A DNA stretch of 64,000 bases from PALSA-612 sp964595575. GTDB lineage: Bacteria; Actinomycetota; Thermoleophilia; Gaiellales; Gaiellaceae. Of this stretch, positions 1 to 8,144 are shown piece by piece; positions within the stretch are counted from its first letter, which is position 1, and the number at the start of each line of letters is the position of its first letter. The DNA lies in the NCBI GenBank assembly GCA_964595575.1, contig CAZQRA010000002.1, forward strand, positions 1-64,000, in the 5' to 3' direction. A model generated the notes under the pieces. The model saw only the letters and a program-made list of their open reading frames with translations, made no database searches and was not told where the DNA came from. The translations under genes and the position numbers were made by a program.

Positions 1-54
1 CTTGATGACGTTGATCTTGTTGGCGCCCGCCGAGGTCAGCACCACCGTAAACTC
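1..54 (-). CDS. bL12 (L7/L12) C-terminal domain fragment, runs off window
   Basis: Read on the minus strand, the first 54 bases give EFTVVLTSAGANKINVIK, which matches the start of the C-terminal domain of ribosomal protein bL12 (F-x-V-x-L, then G-x-x-KI-x-VIK). Upstream in this frame a TGA is met after eight codons, and the normal bL12 N-terminal dimerisation domain and hinge are absent. The fragment lies in a different frame from the helical ORF that overlaps it. It is either the tail of a small L12-like protein split by a frameshift or a chimeric contig edge. The identification of the motif is strong; the gene structure is not resolved. Confidence 0.55.
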
Positions 55-206
55 GCCCGAAGCTCGTTGAGGTCAAGGTCGAGCCGCCGCAAGGCCGAGA
101 GGAGCTGCTCGAGGGCCGCCTCCACGTCCTGGCGGCGGTATCCACCCAGAAGACGCCGGTAGCGAAGGGCGGGACGGGAGAAGAGCTCGCTGGGATGGTG
201 GCTCAT
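36..206 (-). CDS. DivIVA-like helical N-terminal fragment
   Basis: From ATG at 206 the frame reads as a short helical protein with a GGYRRQDVEAALEQL segment, like the GY-x(2)-DVD-x(2)-L start of DivIVA-type and related coiled-coil proteins. It stops after 56 residues at a TGA, inside the bL12-like stretch of another frame. A single-base frameshift near position 55-60 would join this N-terminus to the bL12-like end. The frame is also open upstream of the ATG, and no clear ribosome binding site is visible, so the start is uncertain. The function is unknown. Confidence 0.4.
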   Translation of the reverse strand: MSHHPSELFSRPALRYRRLLGGYRRQDVEAALEQLLSALRRLDLDLNELRASLRWC

Positions 207-295
207 GTCAGGCGCGAGGCGACAGACCAAGCGTACAGTGCCATCCGCGACCCGAGGAAGGCGCCGCGAGGAGCAGTGGTCGGCCCAGGGCGGGC

Positions 296-1045
296 CTAGG
301 CGAGCGCCGCCTCGACCGCCAGGGCGCAGGCCACGGCCAGGAGGGCTCCGCCCAGCGCCCGGCGCAGGCGGGCCTCGGACAAGCGGCCGGTGACCTTGGC
401 TCCCAGCCAGCCGCCCGGGAGCGCTCCGGCCAGCCCGGCCCCCAGGATGCCCCACTCCACCTCGAGACGGGCGGCATGGGCGGCGAAGCCGGCCAGGCCC
501 AGGAAGAACCCGCACACGAGGTTCGTGCCCACCACCCGCGCTGCCGGCAGCCCCACCGCCGCCAGGAGGGCAGGGACGCGCAGCGTCCCCAGGATGACCC
601 CCAGCGCCCCGCCCAGAAGCCCGATGAGGAAGCCGAAGACGAGGGCCGGCCCAGCTTGGGGGCTGGGCTTGGGCCGGGCCCGGAAGGGCCGGTAGAGGAG
701 GTCGACCCCGCTCCAGGCCAGGACGGCGGCGATGCCGGCCAAGAGCACCCGCTCGGGGAGGGCGCCTCCGTACAGGCCCCCCAAGGCCGCCCCTCCCACC
801 GAGGCCGGCGCCATCCAGGCGACCACCCCCCAGTCGACCCTGCCCGCCCGCGCATGGCGGATGCTGCCCATGGCAGCGGCGGCGGCGCTGATGGCGATGT
901 TCGTCCCCGCTGCCGCGCTCGGGCTCCCCGACACGAGCAGGATCAGGGGCAGCCGCAGCGTCCCCAAGACGAGCCCGAGGGCGGCTCCCAGGTAGCCGGC
1001 CACGAGCGAGCCTACGAAGGCGACTGCGAGCTGCCAGGCTTCCAG
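296..1045 (-). CDS. Sulfite exporter TauE/SafE family membrane protein
   Basis: A hydrophobic protein of about 249 residues with two repeated halves, each with Gly-rich helices (LGAALGLVLGTLRLP in the first half and LGGALGVILGTLRVP in the second). This internal duplication is typical of the TauE/SafE family, which exports sulfite or organosulfur anions across the membrane. The frame is open far upstream into the adenosyltransferase gene, so the start is a guess: CTG at 1045, just before the first membrane helix, overlaps the upstream gene by 34 bp. It is the last gene of a thiolase-led minus-strand operon. The substrate cannot be told from sequence. Confidence 0.75.
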   Translation of the reverse strand: MEAWQLAVAFVGSLVAGYLGAALGLVLGTLRLPLILLVSGSPSAAAGTNIAISAAAAAMGSIRHARAGRVDWGVVAWMAPASVGGAALGGLYGGALPERVLLAGIAAVLAWSGVDLLYRPFRARPKPSPQAGPALVFGFLIGLLGGALGVILGTLRVPALLAAVGLPAARVVGTNLVCGFFLGLAGFAAHAARLEVEWGILGAGLAGALPGGWLGAKVTGRLSEARLRRALGGALLAVACALAVEAALA

Positions 1046-1602
1046 AGGGGCTCGGGGCGGTCGCGGTTGGCGGCCCGGGCGGCGATGAAGAGGAGGTCGG
1101 ACAGCCGGTTGAGGTAGACGAGCGCCAGCGGGTTCAAGGCCGCCTCCCGCGATGCGGCCAGCGCCTCCCGCTCGGCCCGTCGGCACACGGCTCGGGCCAC
1201 GTGGAGCCGTGCCGCCCCCTCCGATCCTCCAGGGAGGACGAAGCTCGTCAACGGCCTCAGAGAGGCGTTGAGCCGGTCGCAATCCTCCTCCAGCCGCCGC
1301 ACGAGGACCTCGGTCACCCGCAGCCTGCCCTCCCGCTCCCAAGGCACGGCCAAGTCGGCCCCCAGGTCGAAGAGCTCGTTCTGGACGCGCTCCAGGACCG
1401 AGCGCACGTCCGGGGGGAGATCGGGGGCAGCGAGGGCGAGGCCGACCACGGCGTTCAGCTCGTCCACGGCCCCGAAGGCCCGTACCCGGGGGTCGAGCTT
1501 GGAGACCCGGCTTCCGTCTCCTAGGCTGGTCTCGCCGGCATCCCCCGTGCGGGTGTAGATCCGGGTCAGCCGCACCGGGCGATCGCGCCTCCGCCTCTCC
1601 AC
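1012..1602 (-). CDS. PduO-type cob(I)alamin adenosyltransferase
   Basis: Transfers adenosine from ATP to cob(I)alamin, making coenzyme B12 for enzymes such as methylmalonyl-CoA mutase. The N-terminus carries the ATP-binding signature RIYTRTGDAGETSL, followed by the family's helical bundle with RVQNELFDLGADLA and, near the end, NPLALVYLNRLSDLLF. At 196 residues the length is normal. GTG at 1602 is used here; GTG at 1575 would place the signature closer to the N-terminus and is also possible. It lies 34 bp behind the hydroxyacyl-CoA dehydrogenase and overlaps the TauE gene, consistent with an acyl-CoA operon that feeds a B12-dependent mutase elsewhere. Confidence 0.9.
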   Translation of the reverse strand: MERRRRDRPVRLTRIYTRTGDAGETSLGDGSRVSKLDPRVRAFGAVDELNAVVGLALAAPDLPPDVRSVLERVQNELFDLGADLAVPWEREGRLRVTEVLVRRLEEDCDRLNASLRPLTSFVLPGGSEGAARLHVARAVCRRAEREALAASREAALNPLALVYLNRLSDLLFIAARAANRDRPEPLWKPGSSQSPS

Positions 1603-1636
1603 CGCCCCCTCCCGAGACCCCGCTCCTAGCGCCGCC

Positions 1637-2470
1637 TCACGCGTACTCGTAGAACCCCCGGCCGCTCTTCCTGCCCAGCCTGCCAGCCTGCACGTACCGG
1701 CGCAGGAGGGGGCAGGGAGCGTACTTGGGATCGCCCAGGCCGCGGTGCAGCACCTCCATGATGGCGACGCAGGTGTCCAGGCCGATGAGGTCGGCCAAGG
1801 CCAGGGGCCCCATGGGGTGGTTGAAGCCCAGTCGGGCGATGGTATCGATGGCCTCAGCCTCGGCCACTCCCTCCATGAGGGCGTAGGCGGCCTCGTTGAT
1901 CAAGGGCATGAGGATGCGGTTGGAGACGAACCCCGGGAAGTCGCGGGCCTCGGCCGGCGTCTTTCCGAGATCGCGAGCCAGCTCCACGATGGCGGCGGCC
2001 GTCTCCTCCGACGTCTGCAGGGCGCGCACCACCTCCACCAGCGCCATCACCGGGGCCGGGTTGAAGAAGTGCATCCCAATCACCCGATCGGGCCTGCCGG
2101 TCGCGGCGGCGAGGGCGGTGATGGGGATGGAGGACGTGTTCGAGGCCAGGATCGCCTGGGGCGGCAGGGCGGCGTCCGCTCGGCGGAACACCTCCTCCTT
2201 GACTTCCTGGTCCTCGACCACGGCCTCGATCATGAGGTCGGCGGGGACGAGGTCGGGTACCGGCGTCACGCGGGCGAGCACCTCATCGGGGTCCGGCCCT
2301 CCCTTCTCCGCCAGCCTGGTCAAGCTCTTGCGCATCGCCTCTCGTCCCCGCTCCACCGCCTCGGGCACGGCGTCGTAGAGGGACACCCGGCGCCCGGAGG
2401 AGGCGACGACCTGGGCGATGCCCGACCCCATCTGTCCTGCCCCCACGACGAGGACGTGCTCGAACCGCAT
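1637..2470 (-). CDS. 3-hydroxybutyryl-CoA dehydrogenase
   Basis: NAD(P)-dependent oxidation of 3-hydroxyacyl-CoA to 3-ketoacyl-CoA (or the reverse), in short-chain fatty acid or acetoacetyl-CoA metabolism. The Rossmann motif GAGQMGSG lies at residues 10-17. The catalytic region shows GMHFFNPAPVMALVEVV, with the active-site His, and the C-terminal domain has FVSNRILMPLINEA and LGFNHPMGPLALADLIGLD. At 277 residues it is the compact single-function form rather than a hydratase fusion. The start lies 6 bp behind the thiolase stop, so the two genes are almost certainly co-transcribed and act on consecutive steps. Confidence 0.93.
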   Translation of the reverse strand: MRFEHVLVVGAGQMGSGIAQVVASSGRRVSLYDAVPEAVERGREAMRKSLTRLAEKGGPDPDEVLARVTPVPDLVPADLMIEAVVEDQEVKEEVFRRADAALPPQAILASNTSSIPITALAAATGRPDRVIGMHFFNPAPVMALVEVVRALQTSEETAAAIVELARDLGKTPAEARDFPGFVSNRILMPLINEAAYALMEGVAEAEAIDTIARLGFNHPMGPLALADLIGLDTCVAIMEVLHRGLGDPKYAPCPLLRRYVQAGRLGRKSGRGFYEYA

Positions 2471-2476
2471 CGCCCG

Positions 2477-3628
2477 CTAGACCTCGACCAGGAGGGCGTC
2501 GCCCTGGCCGCCCCCCGAGCAGATCGCCGCCAGGCCTAGCCCTCCGCCGATGCGCCGCAGCTCGTAGACGAGGGTCGCCAGGATGCGCGCCCCCGAGGCG
2601 CCGATCGGGTGGCCGAGGGCGACGGCCCCCCCGTTCACGTTGACCCGCTCGGGATCGGCGCCCAGGAGGCGAGTGGAGTGGATCGCCACCGAGCAGAAGG
2701 CCTCGTTCACCTCCACCCGAGCCACGTCCTCGATGGTCTTGCCCGCCTTGCGCAGGGCGAGGGTCCCGGCGCTACCTGGGGTCCGGGCCAGGAAGGCGAA
2801 CTCGTCCGCCACCCACGCCTGGGCGACGACGGCGGCCAGGGGCTCGAGCCCGCGTCGCCGGGCGTACTCCTCCGAGCAGAGCACGAGAGCTCCCGCCCCG
2901 TCGTTGACGCCCGGGGCGTTGCCGGCCGTGGTCGTCCCCTCCGGGTCGAAGACCGGCGGCAGCGCCGCCAGCTTCTCGAGCGAGGTATCCCGACGAGGCC
3001 CCTCGTCGGTGGCCAGGTCGCCCACGGCCACGATCTCCTCGGCCAAGAGGCCCTGGTCGATCGCCCGCACCGCCCGTCGGTGGGAGCGGAGCGCCCAGGC
3101 GTCTTGCTCCTCCCGGGTGATGCCGAGCCGGCGGGAGACGTACGAGGCCTGCTCCACCATGTGGCGGCCGTCGAACGTGGAGCGAAGCCCGTCGTGGACC
3201 ATGAGGTCGAGGAGTACCCCGTCGCCCAGGCGGTAGCCGAAGCGCGCCTTGGCCAGGGCGTAGGGGGCGTTGGACATCGACTCCATGCCGCCCGCGACCA
3301 CCACCTGGGCATCGCCGGCGCGGATCATCTGGTCGGCGATCTCCACCGCCCGGATGCTGGAGGCGCACACCTTGTTGACCGTGTCCGCGGGAACCTCCTT
3401 GGGTAGCCCGGCCTTCACCGCCGCCTGCCGAGCCGGGGCCTGCCCGGCTCCCCCTTGGAGCACCTGGCCCATGATCACGTAGTCCACCTCGCCCCCCTCG
3501 ATTCCTGCCCGCTCCAACGCGGCCCGGATGGCGATCGCTCCCAGCTCGGTGGCCGGGCGATCGGCCAGGCCGCCTCCCAAGCGACCGAAGGGCGTGCGGG
3601 CGGCGGACACGATGAGGGAGTGACTCAC
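2477..3628 (-). CDS. Acetyl-CoA C-acetyltransferase (thiolase)
   Basis: Condenses or cleaves acetoacetyl-CoA / 3-ketoacyl-CoA. The three thiolase signatures are present: NKVCASSIRA with the nucleophile Cys88, the GHPIGASGAR box with His340, and ICSGGGQGDA with Cys370. At 383 residues it is a normal degradative/biosynthetic thiolase. It is the first gene of the operon that continues with the 3-hydroxybutyryl-CoA dehydrogenase, the adenosyltransferase and TauE. Whether it runs in fatty acid breakdown or ketone-body/polymer synthesis cannot be decided; no phaC or crotonase lies nearby. Confidence 0.93.
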   Translation of the reverse strand: MSHSLIVSAARTPFGRLGGGLADRPATELGAIAIRAALERAGIEGGEVDYVIMGQVLQGGAGQAPARQAAVKAGLPKEVPADTVNKVCASSIRAVEIADQMIRAGDAQVVVAGGMESMSNAPYALAKARFGYRLGDGVLLDLMVHDGLRSTFDGRHMVEQASYVSRRLGITREEQDAWALRSHRRAVRAIDQGLLAEEIVAVGDLATDEGPRRDTSLEKLAALPPVFDPEGTTTAGNAPGVNDGAGALVLCSEEYARRRGLEPLAAVVAQAWVADEFAFLARTPGSAGTLALRKAGKTIEDVARVEVNEAFCSVAIHSTRLLGADPERVNVNGGAVALGHPIGASGARILATLVYELRRIGGGLGLAAICSGGGQGDALLVEV

Positions 3629-3664
3629 GGACAGAGCGTACCGCTCCCCCGCGGGGGGAAGAGC

Positions 3665-3688
3665 GGCCTGCCGCTCCCAAGGCAGGCC
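3665..3688 (-). terminator. GC-rich hairpin between uspA-like gene and thiolase
   Basis: Perfect 8 bp inverted repeat (GGCCTGCC / GGCAGGCC) with an 8 nt loop, 9 bp beyond the stop of the universal stress protein gene and upstream of the thiolase start at 3628. It has no T-run, so it may be a U-tract-free actinobacterial type terminator. Confidence 0.35.
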
Positions 3689-3697
3689 CCGCCCTCG

Positions 3698-4174
3698 TCA
3701 GGCGCCTTCCGGCCCGCCGGCCTCCTGGTCGACCCCGCGGGCGTGGACGACTACCACCGGCATCGTCGCCAGCTCGAGCACGGCCCGGGCCACGCTGCCG
3801 AGGAGGGCGCTCGCCAGCGCGCCCCGCCCCCGCGTCCCCACCACGATCGTGCCCGCGTCCAGGCCCTCGGCCATGCCCACGATGGCGGCGGCGATGTTGT
3901 CGGCGCCGTGCTCGTCGGCGATCTCCAGGCGGGCCGCCACCCCCCGCCGGCGCGCCGCCTCGGCGGCGGCCCGCAGCACCGGGTCGGAGGCCTCGATCTC
4001 GGCCTGGGACGGACCGCGTACGGGATCGGCCTCGAAGAGCGGTCCCGCCGCCGGGCTGAAGTGCACGAAGACGACCTCGGCGCCACGGGCGGCGGCGATC
4101 TCCAGGCCCACCTCGACCGCCGCCGTGGCCGGGGGCGAGCCGTCGGTCGCGATCAGGATCCGGCCACCCCGCAT
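3698..4174 (-). CDS. Universal stress protein (UspA family)
   Basis: A single Usp domain of 158 residues, likely cytoplasmic. It begins GGRILIATDGS and ends with the ATP-binding signature GTRGRGALASALLGSVARAV, the G-x2-G-x9-G(S) pattern of nucleotide-binding Usp proteins. The in-frame ATG at 4174 is preferred over the upstream ATG at 4195 because it places the first beta strand at the usual distance. It is divergent from the glycosyltransferase gene, with about 115 bp between them. The role in stress tolerance is family knowledge only. Confidence 0.88.
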   Translation of the reverse strand: MRGGRILIATDGSPPATAAVEVGLEIAAARGAEVVFVHFSPAAGPLFEADPVRGPSQAEIEASDPVLRAAAEAARRRGVAARLEIADEHGADNIAAAIVGMAEGLDAGTIVVGTRGRGALASALLGSVARAVLELATMPVVVVHARGVDQEAGGPEGA

Positions 4175-4291
4175 CGGCCCGAGCATACAGGCCACTCCCT
4201 ACGCCGTCGCCGCCGGCCGTCCCCGGGGGAGGGCACGCCCGCGAGCCCTCTTCCCTCGAACGGGGTACGCAAAGTCGGGTTCCTCCCGACG

Positions 4292-6184
4292 ATGGCTCCA
4301 GCGATGGAGGCGCCACCGCTCGAGCCGCCGGAGCGAGCACGACAGCTCCTCGCCCTCTCCGCCATCGCCGCAGGCCTCGCCTACCTCGCCTGGCGGTACG
4401 GCTTCACCCTGCGGGTGGAGAGTTTGTGGCTGGGCCTCCCCCTGATCGCGGCCGAGACCTGGGCTCTCGTCTCCCTGTCCCTGTTCGTCTTCTCCACTTG
4501 GCGGCTGACCCGCCGGGAGCCTCCGCCTGCTCCCACCGGCTGCCGGGTGGCCATCCTCGTCCCCACCTACAACGAGCCGGCTGAGGTGCTGCGGGCCACG
4601 CTCCTCGGCGCCCTCGCCGTCCGCCACCAGCCGAGGCCGGAGGTGTGGGTGCTCGACGACGGCGATCGAGCCTGGGTGCGAGAGATGGCCCACGAGCTCG
4701 GGGCCCGTTATCTCGCTCGCCCTGCCCCCCGTCTCCACGCCAAGGCCGGCAACTTGAACTACGCGCTCGAGCGCGTCCAAGCCGAGTTCCTGCTCGTCCT
4801 GGATGCCGACCACGTCCCCTTCCCCCACTTCCTGGAGCGGACGCTCGGCTACTTCGCCGACCCTAAGGTGGCCTTCGTCCAGTCGCCCCAGGCCTTCTTC
4901 AACCGGAGTTTCCAGCACCTTCCCCGGAACCACGACCCCCTCCTCAACGAGCAGAGCCTCTTCTACGACGTCATTTCGCCGGGCAAGGATCGCCACAACG
5001 CCGCCTTCTGGTGCGGCAGCTCGGCCGTCCTGCGCCGCTCCGCCCTCCTGGCCGTGGGCGGGGTCGCTACGGACACGGTGGTGGAGGATACCCACACGGC
5101 CATGAAGCTCCACCAGGCGGGCTGGCGGAGCGTCTACCACCGCGAGGTGCTCGCCGTCGGCCTCGCCCCCGAGGAGGTGCACGCCTTCCTCACCCAGCGG
5201 GGACGCTGGGCCCGCGGCTGCTACCAGCTCCTGCGCAAGGACAACCCGTTGCTCGCCCGCGGCCTCTCCCTGCGGCAGCGGCTCCACTACTTCTCCTCCG
5301 TCTCCCACTACCTGGAGGGGCCCCAGCGGCTGGTGTCGTCGCTCGTGCCCCCGCTCGTCCTGCTCACCGGCGTCTATCCCCTGGCCGCTGACCCCCCGCT
5401 CTACCTGACCCTGTTTCTGCCCCAGCTCGTGCTCGTGCCCCTGGCCACGTGGGCCATGAGCCGGGGACGGTTCCGCTTCCTGGCGAGCGAGCGCTATGCC
5501 CTGGTGCGCATGGGGGCGTACACGGCTGCGGCAGCGGCCCTCCTCAAGCCCGGGCGAGCGGCCTTCAAGGTCACCCCCAAGGGGAGCCAGGCCCGCGGCC
5601 TTTCGCCCCTGGCGGCCCTCCGCCTCCAGCTGGCCGTTGTCGTCCTCGCGATCTGCGGGCTCGCCTACCAGAGCCTGGCCCAGGTCGCCCACCTTCCCGG
5701 CCGGCTCGCCCCTTTCGCCTTCGCCGTCACCGCCGCCTGGACCGGCCTCTCTCTAGGGCTCCTCGGCTGGACCTCGCTGTGGGCGGCGAGCGTGCGCCAC
5801 CGCCGCCGCTTCCACCGCTTTCCGGTGGAGATCGAGGCTCGCTACGCCACCTTCTCCGGCGGCCCGGAACTCAGGCGCGCCACCGTGGTGGACATGACGC
5901 CCTTCGGGGTGGGCATGGACGTCCCCGAGCCGGTCGAGACGGGCGAGCGCGTTCGGGTGGAGCTCCGCCTCGACGGGGAGCGACTCCTAGTCGAGGGAAC
6001 GGTCGCCACCGCGCGACCCCGGAGGGAGGGAGGAGCTCGGGTGGGCGTTCGCTTCGATCCCCTCGACCGCAGGTCCGAGGACGCGATCGTCCGCTTCTGC
6101 TTTGCCCGCCCCTTCGGCCCCGCGGTCGCGATCGGCACCCCGGTCGAGGCCGCCGGCGAGAGCCGCCTGCGTAAGAGCGCCTGA
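4292..6184 (+). CDS. Processive family 2 glycosyltransferase with C-terminal PilZ domain (BcsA-like)
   Basis: Integral membrane polysaccharide synthase of 630 residues. After two N-terminal helices (about 18-70) the GT-A domain shows the processive GT2 motifs: DDG at 122-124, DAD at 171-173, ED at 265-266, and QRGRW at 302-306. Further membrane helices follow, then a PilZ domain from about 505 with an R-x3-R element (RRFHRFPVE region) and DMTPFGVG in place of the D-x-S-x2-G motif. PilZ domains bind cyclic di-GMP, so synthesis is probably switched on by that messenger. No bcsB, bcsZ or bcsC partner lies nearby, so the product may be cellulose or another beta-glucan. ATG 4304 is an alternative start. 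Confidence 0.88.
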   Translation: MAPAMEAPPLEPPERARQLLALSAIAAGLAYLAWRYGFTLRVESLWLGLPLIAAETWALVSLSLFVFSTWRLTRREPPPAPTGCRVAILVPTYNEPAEVLRATLLGALAVRHQPRPEVWVLDDGDRAWVREMAHELGARYLARPAPRLHAKAGNLNYALERVQAEFLLVLDADHVPFPHFLERTLGYFADPKVAFVQSPQAFFNRSFQHLPRNHDPLLNEQSLFYDVISPGKDRHNAAFWCGSSAVLRRSALLAVGGVATDTVVEDTHTAMKLHQAGWRSVYHREVLAVGLAPEEVHAFLTQRGRWARGCYQLLRKDNPLLARGLSLRQRLHYFSSVSHYLEGPQRLVSSLVPPLVLLTGVYPLAADPPLYLTLFLPQLVLVPLATWAMSRGRFRFLASERYALVRMGAYTAAAAALLKPGRAAFKVTPKGSQARGLSPLAALRLQLAVVVLAICGLAYQSLAQVAHLPGRLAPFAFAVTAAWTGLSLGLLGWTSLWAASVRHRRRFHRFPVEIEARYATFSGGPELRRATVVDMTPFGVGMDVPEPVETGERVRVELRLDGERLLVEGTVATARPRREGGARVGVRFDPLDRRSEDAIVRFCFARPFGPAVAIGTPVEAAGESRLRKSA

Positions 6185-6268
6185 TCCCCGAACGGGGTAC
6201 CCGAGGCGGCGTACCGCCAGCGAGGGCTCGTCCTCGGCTCCCGCCCCACCGCCGCCGATCTCGCTGTC

Positions 6269-6805
6269 GTGAGGACGAAGGCCATCGCGCTCCTCCTCGC
6301 CCTCGCCTTGACTGGGCTCCTCCTCCCCGCCGCGGGTACGGGCTCGAGCCAGAGGGTGGGCGTGAGCGCCCGTCGAGATCTCGACCGGGGGATCCTGGCG
6401 GCCTTGAACGCCGCGCGGAGGAGCCACGGGCTCCTTCCCCTCCGACCTAGTCCCTCTCTGGCCGCAGCTGCCCGCGAGCACTCCCTGCGCATGGCGCTCC
6501 GTGGCTTCTTCGCCCACGACACGCCCCATGGTCTTCCCTTCTGGAAGCGGGTGGAGCGTTTCTATGCCTCGTCCGGCTACCGCAGCTGGGCGGTGGGCGA
6601 GAACCTGGCCTGGGGCTCGCCCGACCTCGGCGCCGCCGAGGCGGTGCGCTTGTGGCTGGGAAGCCCGCCTCACCGGCGCGTCATGCTCGATCCCCGGTGG
6701 CGAGAGGTGGCCGTCGCCGCCGTGCACGCCCCTTCCGCCCCCAAGGCCTTCTCCGGTCGCCCGGTGACGATCGTGACCGCTGAGTTCGGGCTGCGCCTCA
6801 GGTGA
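6269..6805 (+). CDS. Secreted CAP/SCP-domain protein
   Basis: GTG start, followed by a clear signal peptide (Arg-Lys, then a Leu/Ala core to about residue 25). The mature part is a CAP (SCP/PR-1-like) domain: LNAARRSHGLLPLRPSPSLA, then the HS and GFFAHDTP region, and GENLAWG, with WLGSPPHRRVMLDPRW carrying the second His. At 178 residues it is a minimal bacterial CAP protein. The biochemical role of bacterial CAP proteins is poorly defined. The gene follows the glycosyltransferase by about 85 bp and overlaps the tail of the convergent downstream gene by 8 bp. Confidence 0.85.
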   Translation: MRTKAIALLLALALTGLLLPAAGTGSSQRVGVSARRDLDRGILAALNAARRSHGLLPLRPSPSLAAAAREHSLRMALRGFFAHDTPHGLPFWKRVERFYASSGYRSWAVGENLAWGSPDLGAAEAVRLWLGSPPHRRVMLDPRWREVAVAAVHAPSAPKAFSGRPVTIVTAEFGLRLR

Positions 6806-7160
6806 GCTGGAGGTAGACGCAGGGCCGCCTGTCCCCCGGGAAGGGCGAGGGGGCGACCTTCATGACGAGAAGCGATCCCCGCCCCTCCAGCGCTACCGTC
6901 TCCCCCACGGAGGGGGGAGGTCCCTCGCGGGCGACGATCTCATACCCGGTGGGGGTGGGCACGAAGACGAGGTGCCCTGCCGTCGCTGCCTCGGCCCTCG
7001 CTCCCTCCGGCGTTGGCGAGACAGCGTCCCCCTGCGCCGACGCCAGGGTCTGGACGAGGCGGTCGAGTCGTCGGCCGATGCGCTCCAGTCGGGAATCGAG
7101 CTCGGCCAGGAAGCGGGCGTTGGCATCCGTCGCCTGCGTCCCTGTCTCGGTCACGGTCAC
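6798..7160 (-). CDS. Conserved hypothetical protein
   Basis: A 120-residue protein with a helical N-terminal half (ARFLAELDSRLERIGRRLDRL, probably a short coiled coil) and a beta-rich C-terminal half with LVFVPTPTGYEIVAREGPPP and a final SPFPGDRRPCVYLQ. I recognise this as a recurring actinobacterial hypothetical but know no function. GTG start at 7160 with a weak CAGGA behind it. It is convergent with the CAP gene. Confidence 0.65.
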   Translation of the reverse strand: MTVTETGTQATDANARFLAELDSRLERIGRRLDRLVQTLASAQGDAVSPTPEGARAEAATAGHLVFVPTPTGYEIVAREGPPPSVGETVALEGRGSLLVMKVAPSPFPGDRRPCVYLQLT

Positions 7161-7476
7161 ATCCTGGCAGAGAAAGCGCGGGACCGGAAGCGGGGGAAGG
7201 AAGGCGCCCAGTGACCAGGGGTAGAGCCGCCTCTGGTCGTGATCGCGCTGGACGGGATGTCCACGATCACACGATCGAGAGGACGACCTCCGAGGAGCTG
7301 CGCTGCTACCTCCTTCCCGGCTGGCTCCACGGGGTCCAAGGTGGACGCAGCTGGCGACGTCGTCGACAGCACGGGCCGGCCGGCCGAGCTTGAAGCCCTG
7401 AGCGACGTCGCCGCCATGGTCGCCGGTCGAGGAGAAACCCGCGTGGAGCCCACGCGAGCGCGCTAGGCTCAGGCCC
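7161..7476. other. Intergenic region without a supported gene
   Basis: About 316 bp between two divergent genes. Short open frames exist on both strands (7239-7466 plus, 7157-7453 minus), but their residue composition is unlike the neighbours and neither has a clear ribosome site. It must hold the promoters of both flanking genes; no convincing -10/-35 pair stands out. Confidence 0.4.
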
Positions 7477-8130
7477 GTGCGGATCCTCTACGTGGTGGAT
7501 GTGCACGGGCACTACGAGGCCGTCGACCGCGCCCTCGCCAGCGCGGGAGCCATCGACCTGCTCGTCGTCGGCGGCGACATCACCACCGCCGGCACGCCCG
7601 AGGAGGCCGGCCGGGCCGTGGAGCGCTGGCAGGCGCTCGCCCCCCGCGTGCTGGGCGTGGCAGGCAACATGGACTCGCCTGCTATCGACGCTCGCCTGGC
7701 GGAGCTGGGCGTCAGCCTGGACGGACGGGGCGTCGCCGTGGACGAGGTGGGCCTCTTCGGCGCCTCGGCCGCGCCCCTGTCGCCCTTGCGCACCCCGTAC
7801 GAGCGGGCCGACGAGGAGCTTCGCAGGCGGATCGAGTCCGGCTTCGAGGCAGTGAGAGGCTGTCGGGTCATCCTCTTCTGCCCCCACGCCCCGCCGTTGG
7901 GGACAGCGTGCGACCGCCTCCGGAGCGGCGAGCACGTCGGGAGCGCGGTCGTCCGTGCCTTCGTCGAGCGCGCCCAGCCGGACCTCGTCCTCTGTGGCCA
8001 CATCCACGAGTCGCGCGGCCAGGATCGGTTGGGACGCAGCCTGATCGTGAACCCCGGTCCCGTCTCCCTCGGCCACTACGCCCTGGTCGAGGTCGGAGAC
8101 GAGGTAGCGGTCGCCCTCGACCCGGCGTGA
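7477..8130 (+). CDS. Calcineurin-like metallophosphoesterase
   Basis: A 217-residue single-domain phosphoesterase with the dimetal ligand blocks: VVDVHGHY (D, H), VVGGDI (D), GNMDSP (N, D), CPHAPP (H) and CGHIHESRG (H-x-H). The order matches the YfcE/MJ0936 subfamily of small phosphodiesterases. It starts at GTG 7477, where MRILYVVDVHG matches the family N-terminus. The physiological substrate is unknown. It is convergent with terC, 14 bp apart. Confidence 0.87.
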   Translation: MRILYVVDVHGHYEAVDRALASAGAIDLLVVGGDITTAGTPEEAGRAVERWQALAPRVLGVAGNMDSPAIDARLAELGVSLDGRGVAVDEVGLFGASAAPLSPLRTPYERADEELRRRIESGFEAVRGCRVILFCPHAPPLGTACDRLRSGEHVGSAVVRAFVERAQPDLVLCGHIHESRGQDRLGRSLIVNPGPVSLGHYALVEVGDEVAVALDPA

Positions 8131-8144
8131 GCGGGTAGTCTCGG

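Noticed and set aside
3455..4291. N-terminal 280 residues of the open frame that ends in the glycosyltransferase
   Set aside because: It runs antisense through the thiolase start and UspA genes and has low-complexity composition; the protein starts near 4292.
7239..7466. 75-residue plus-strand frame before the phosphoesterase gene
   Set aside because: Ser/Arg-rich composition unlike the neighbours and no ribosome site.
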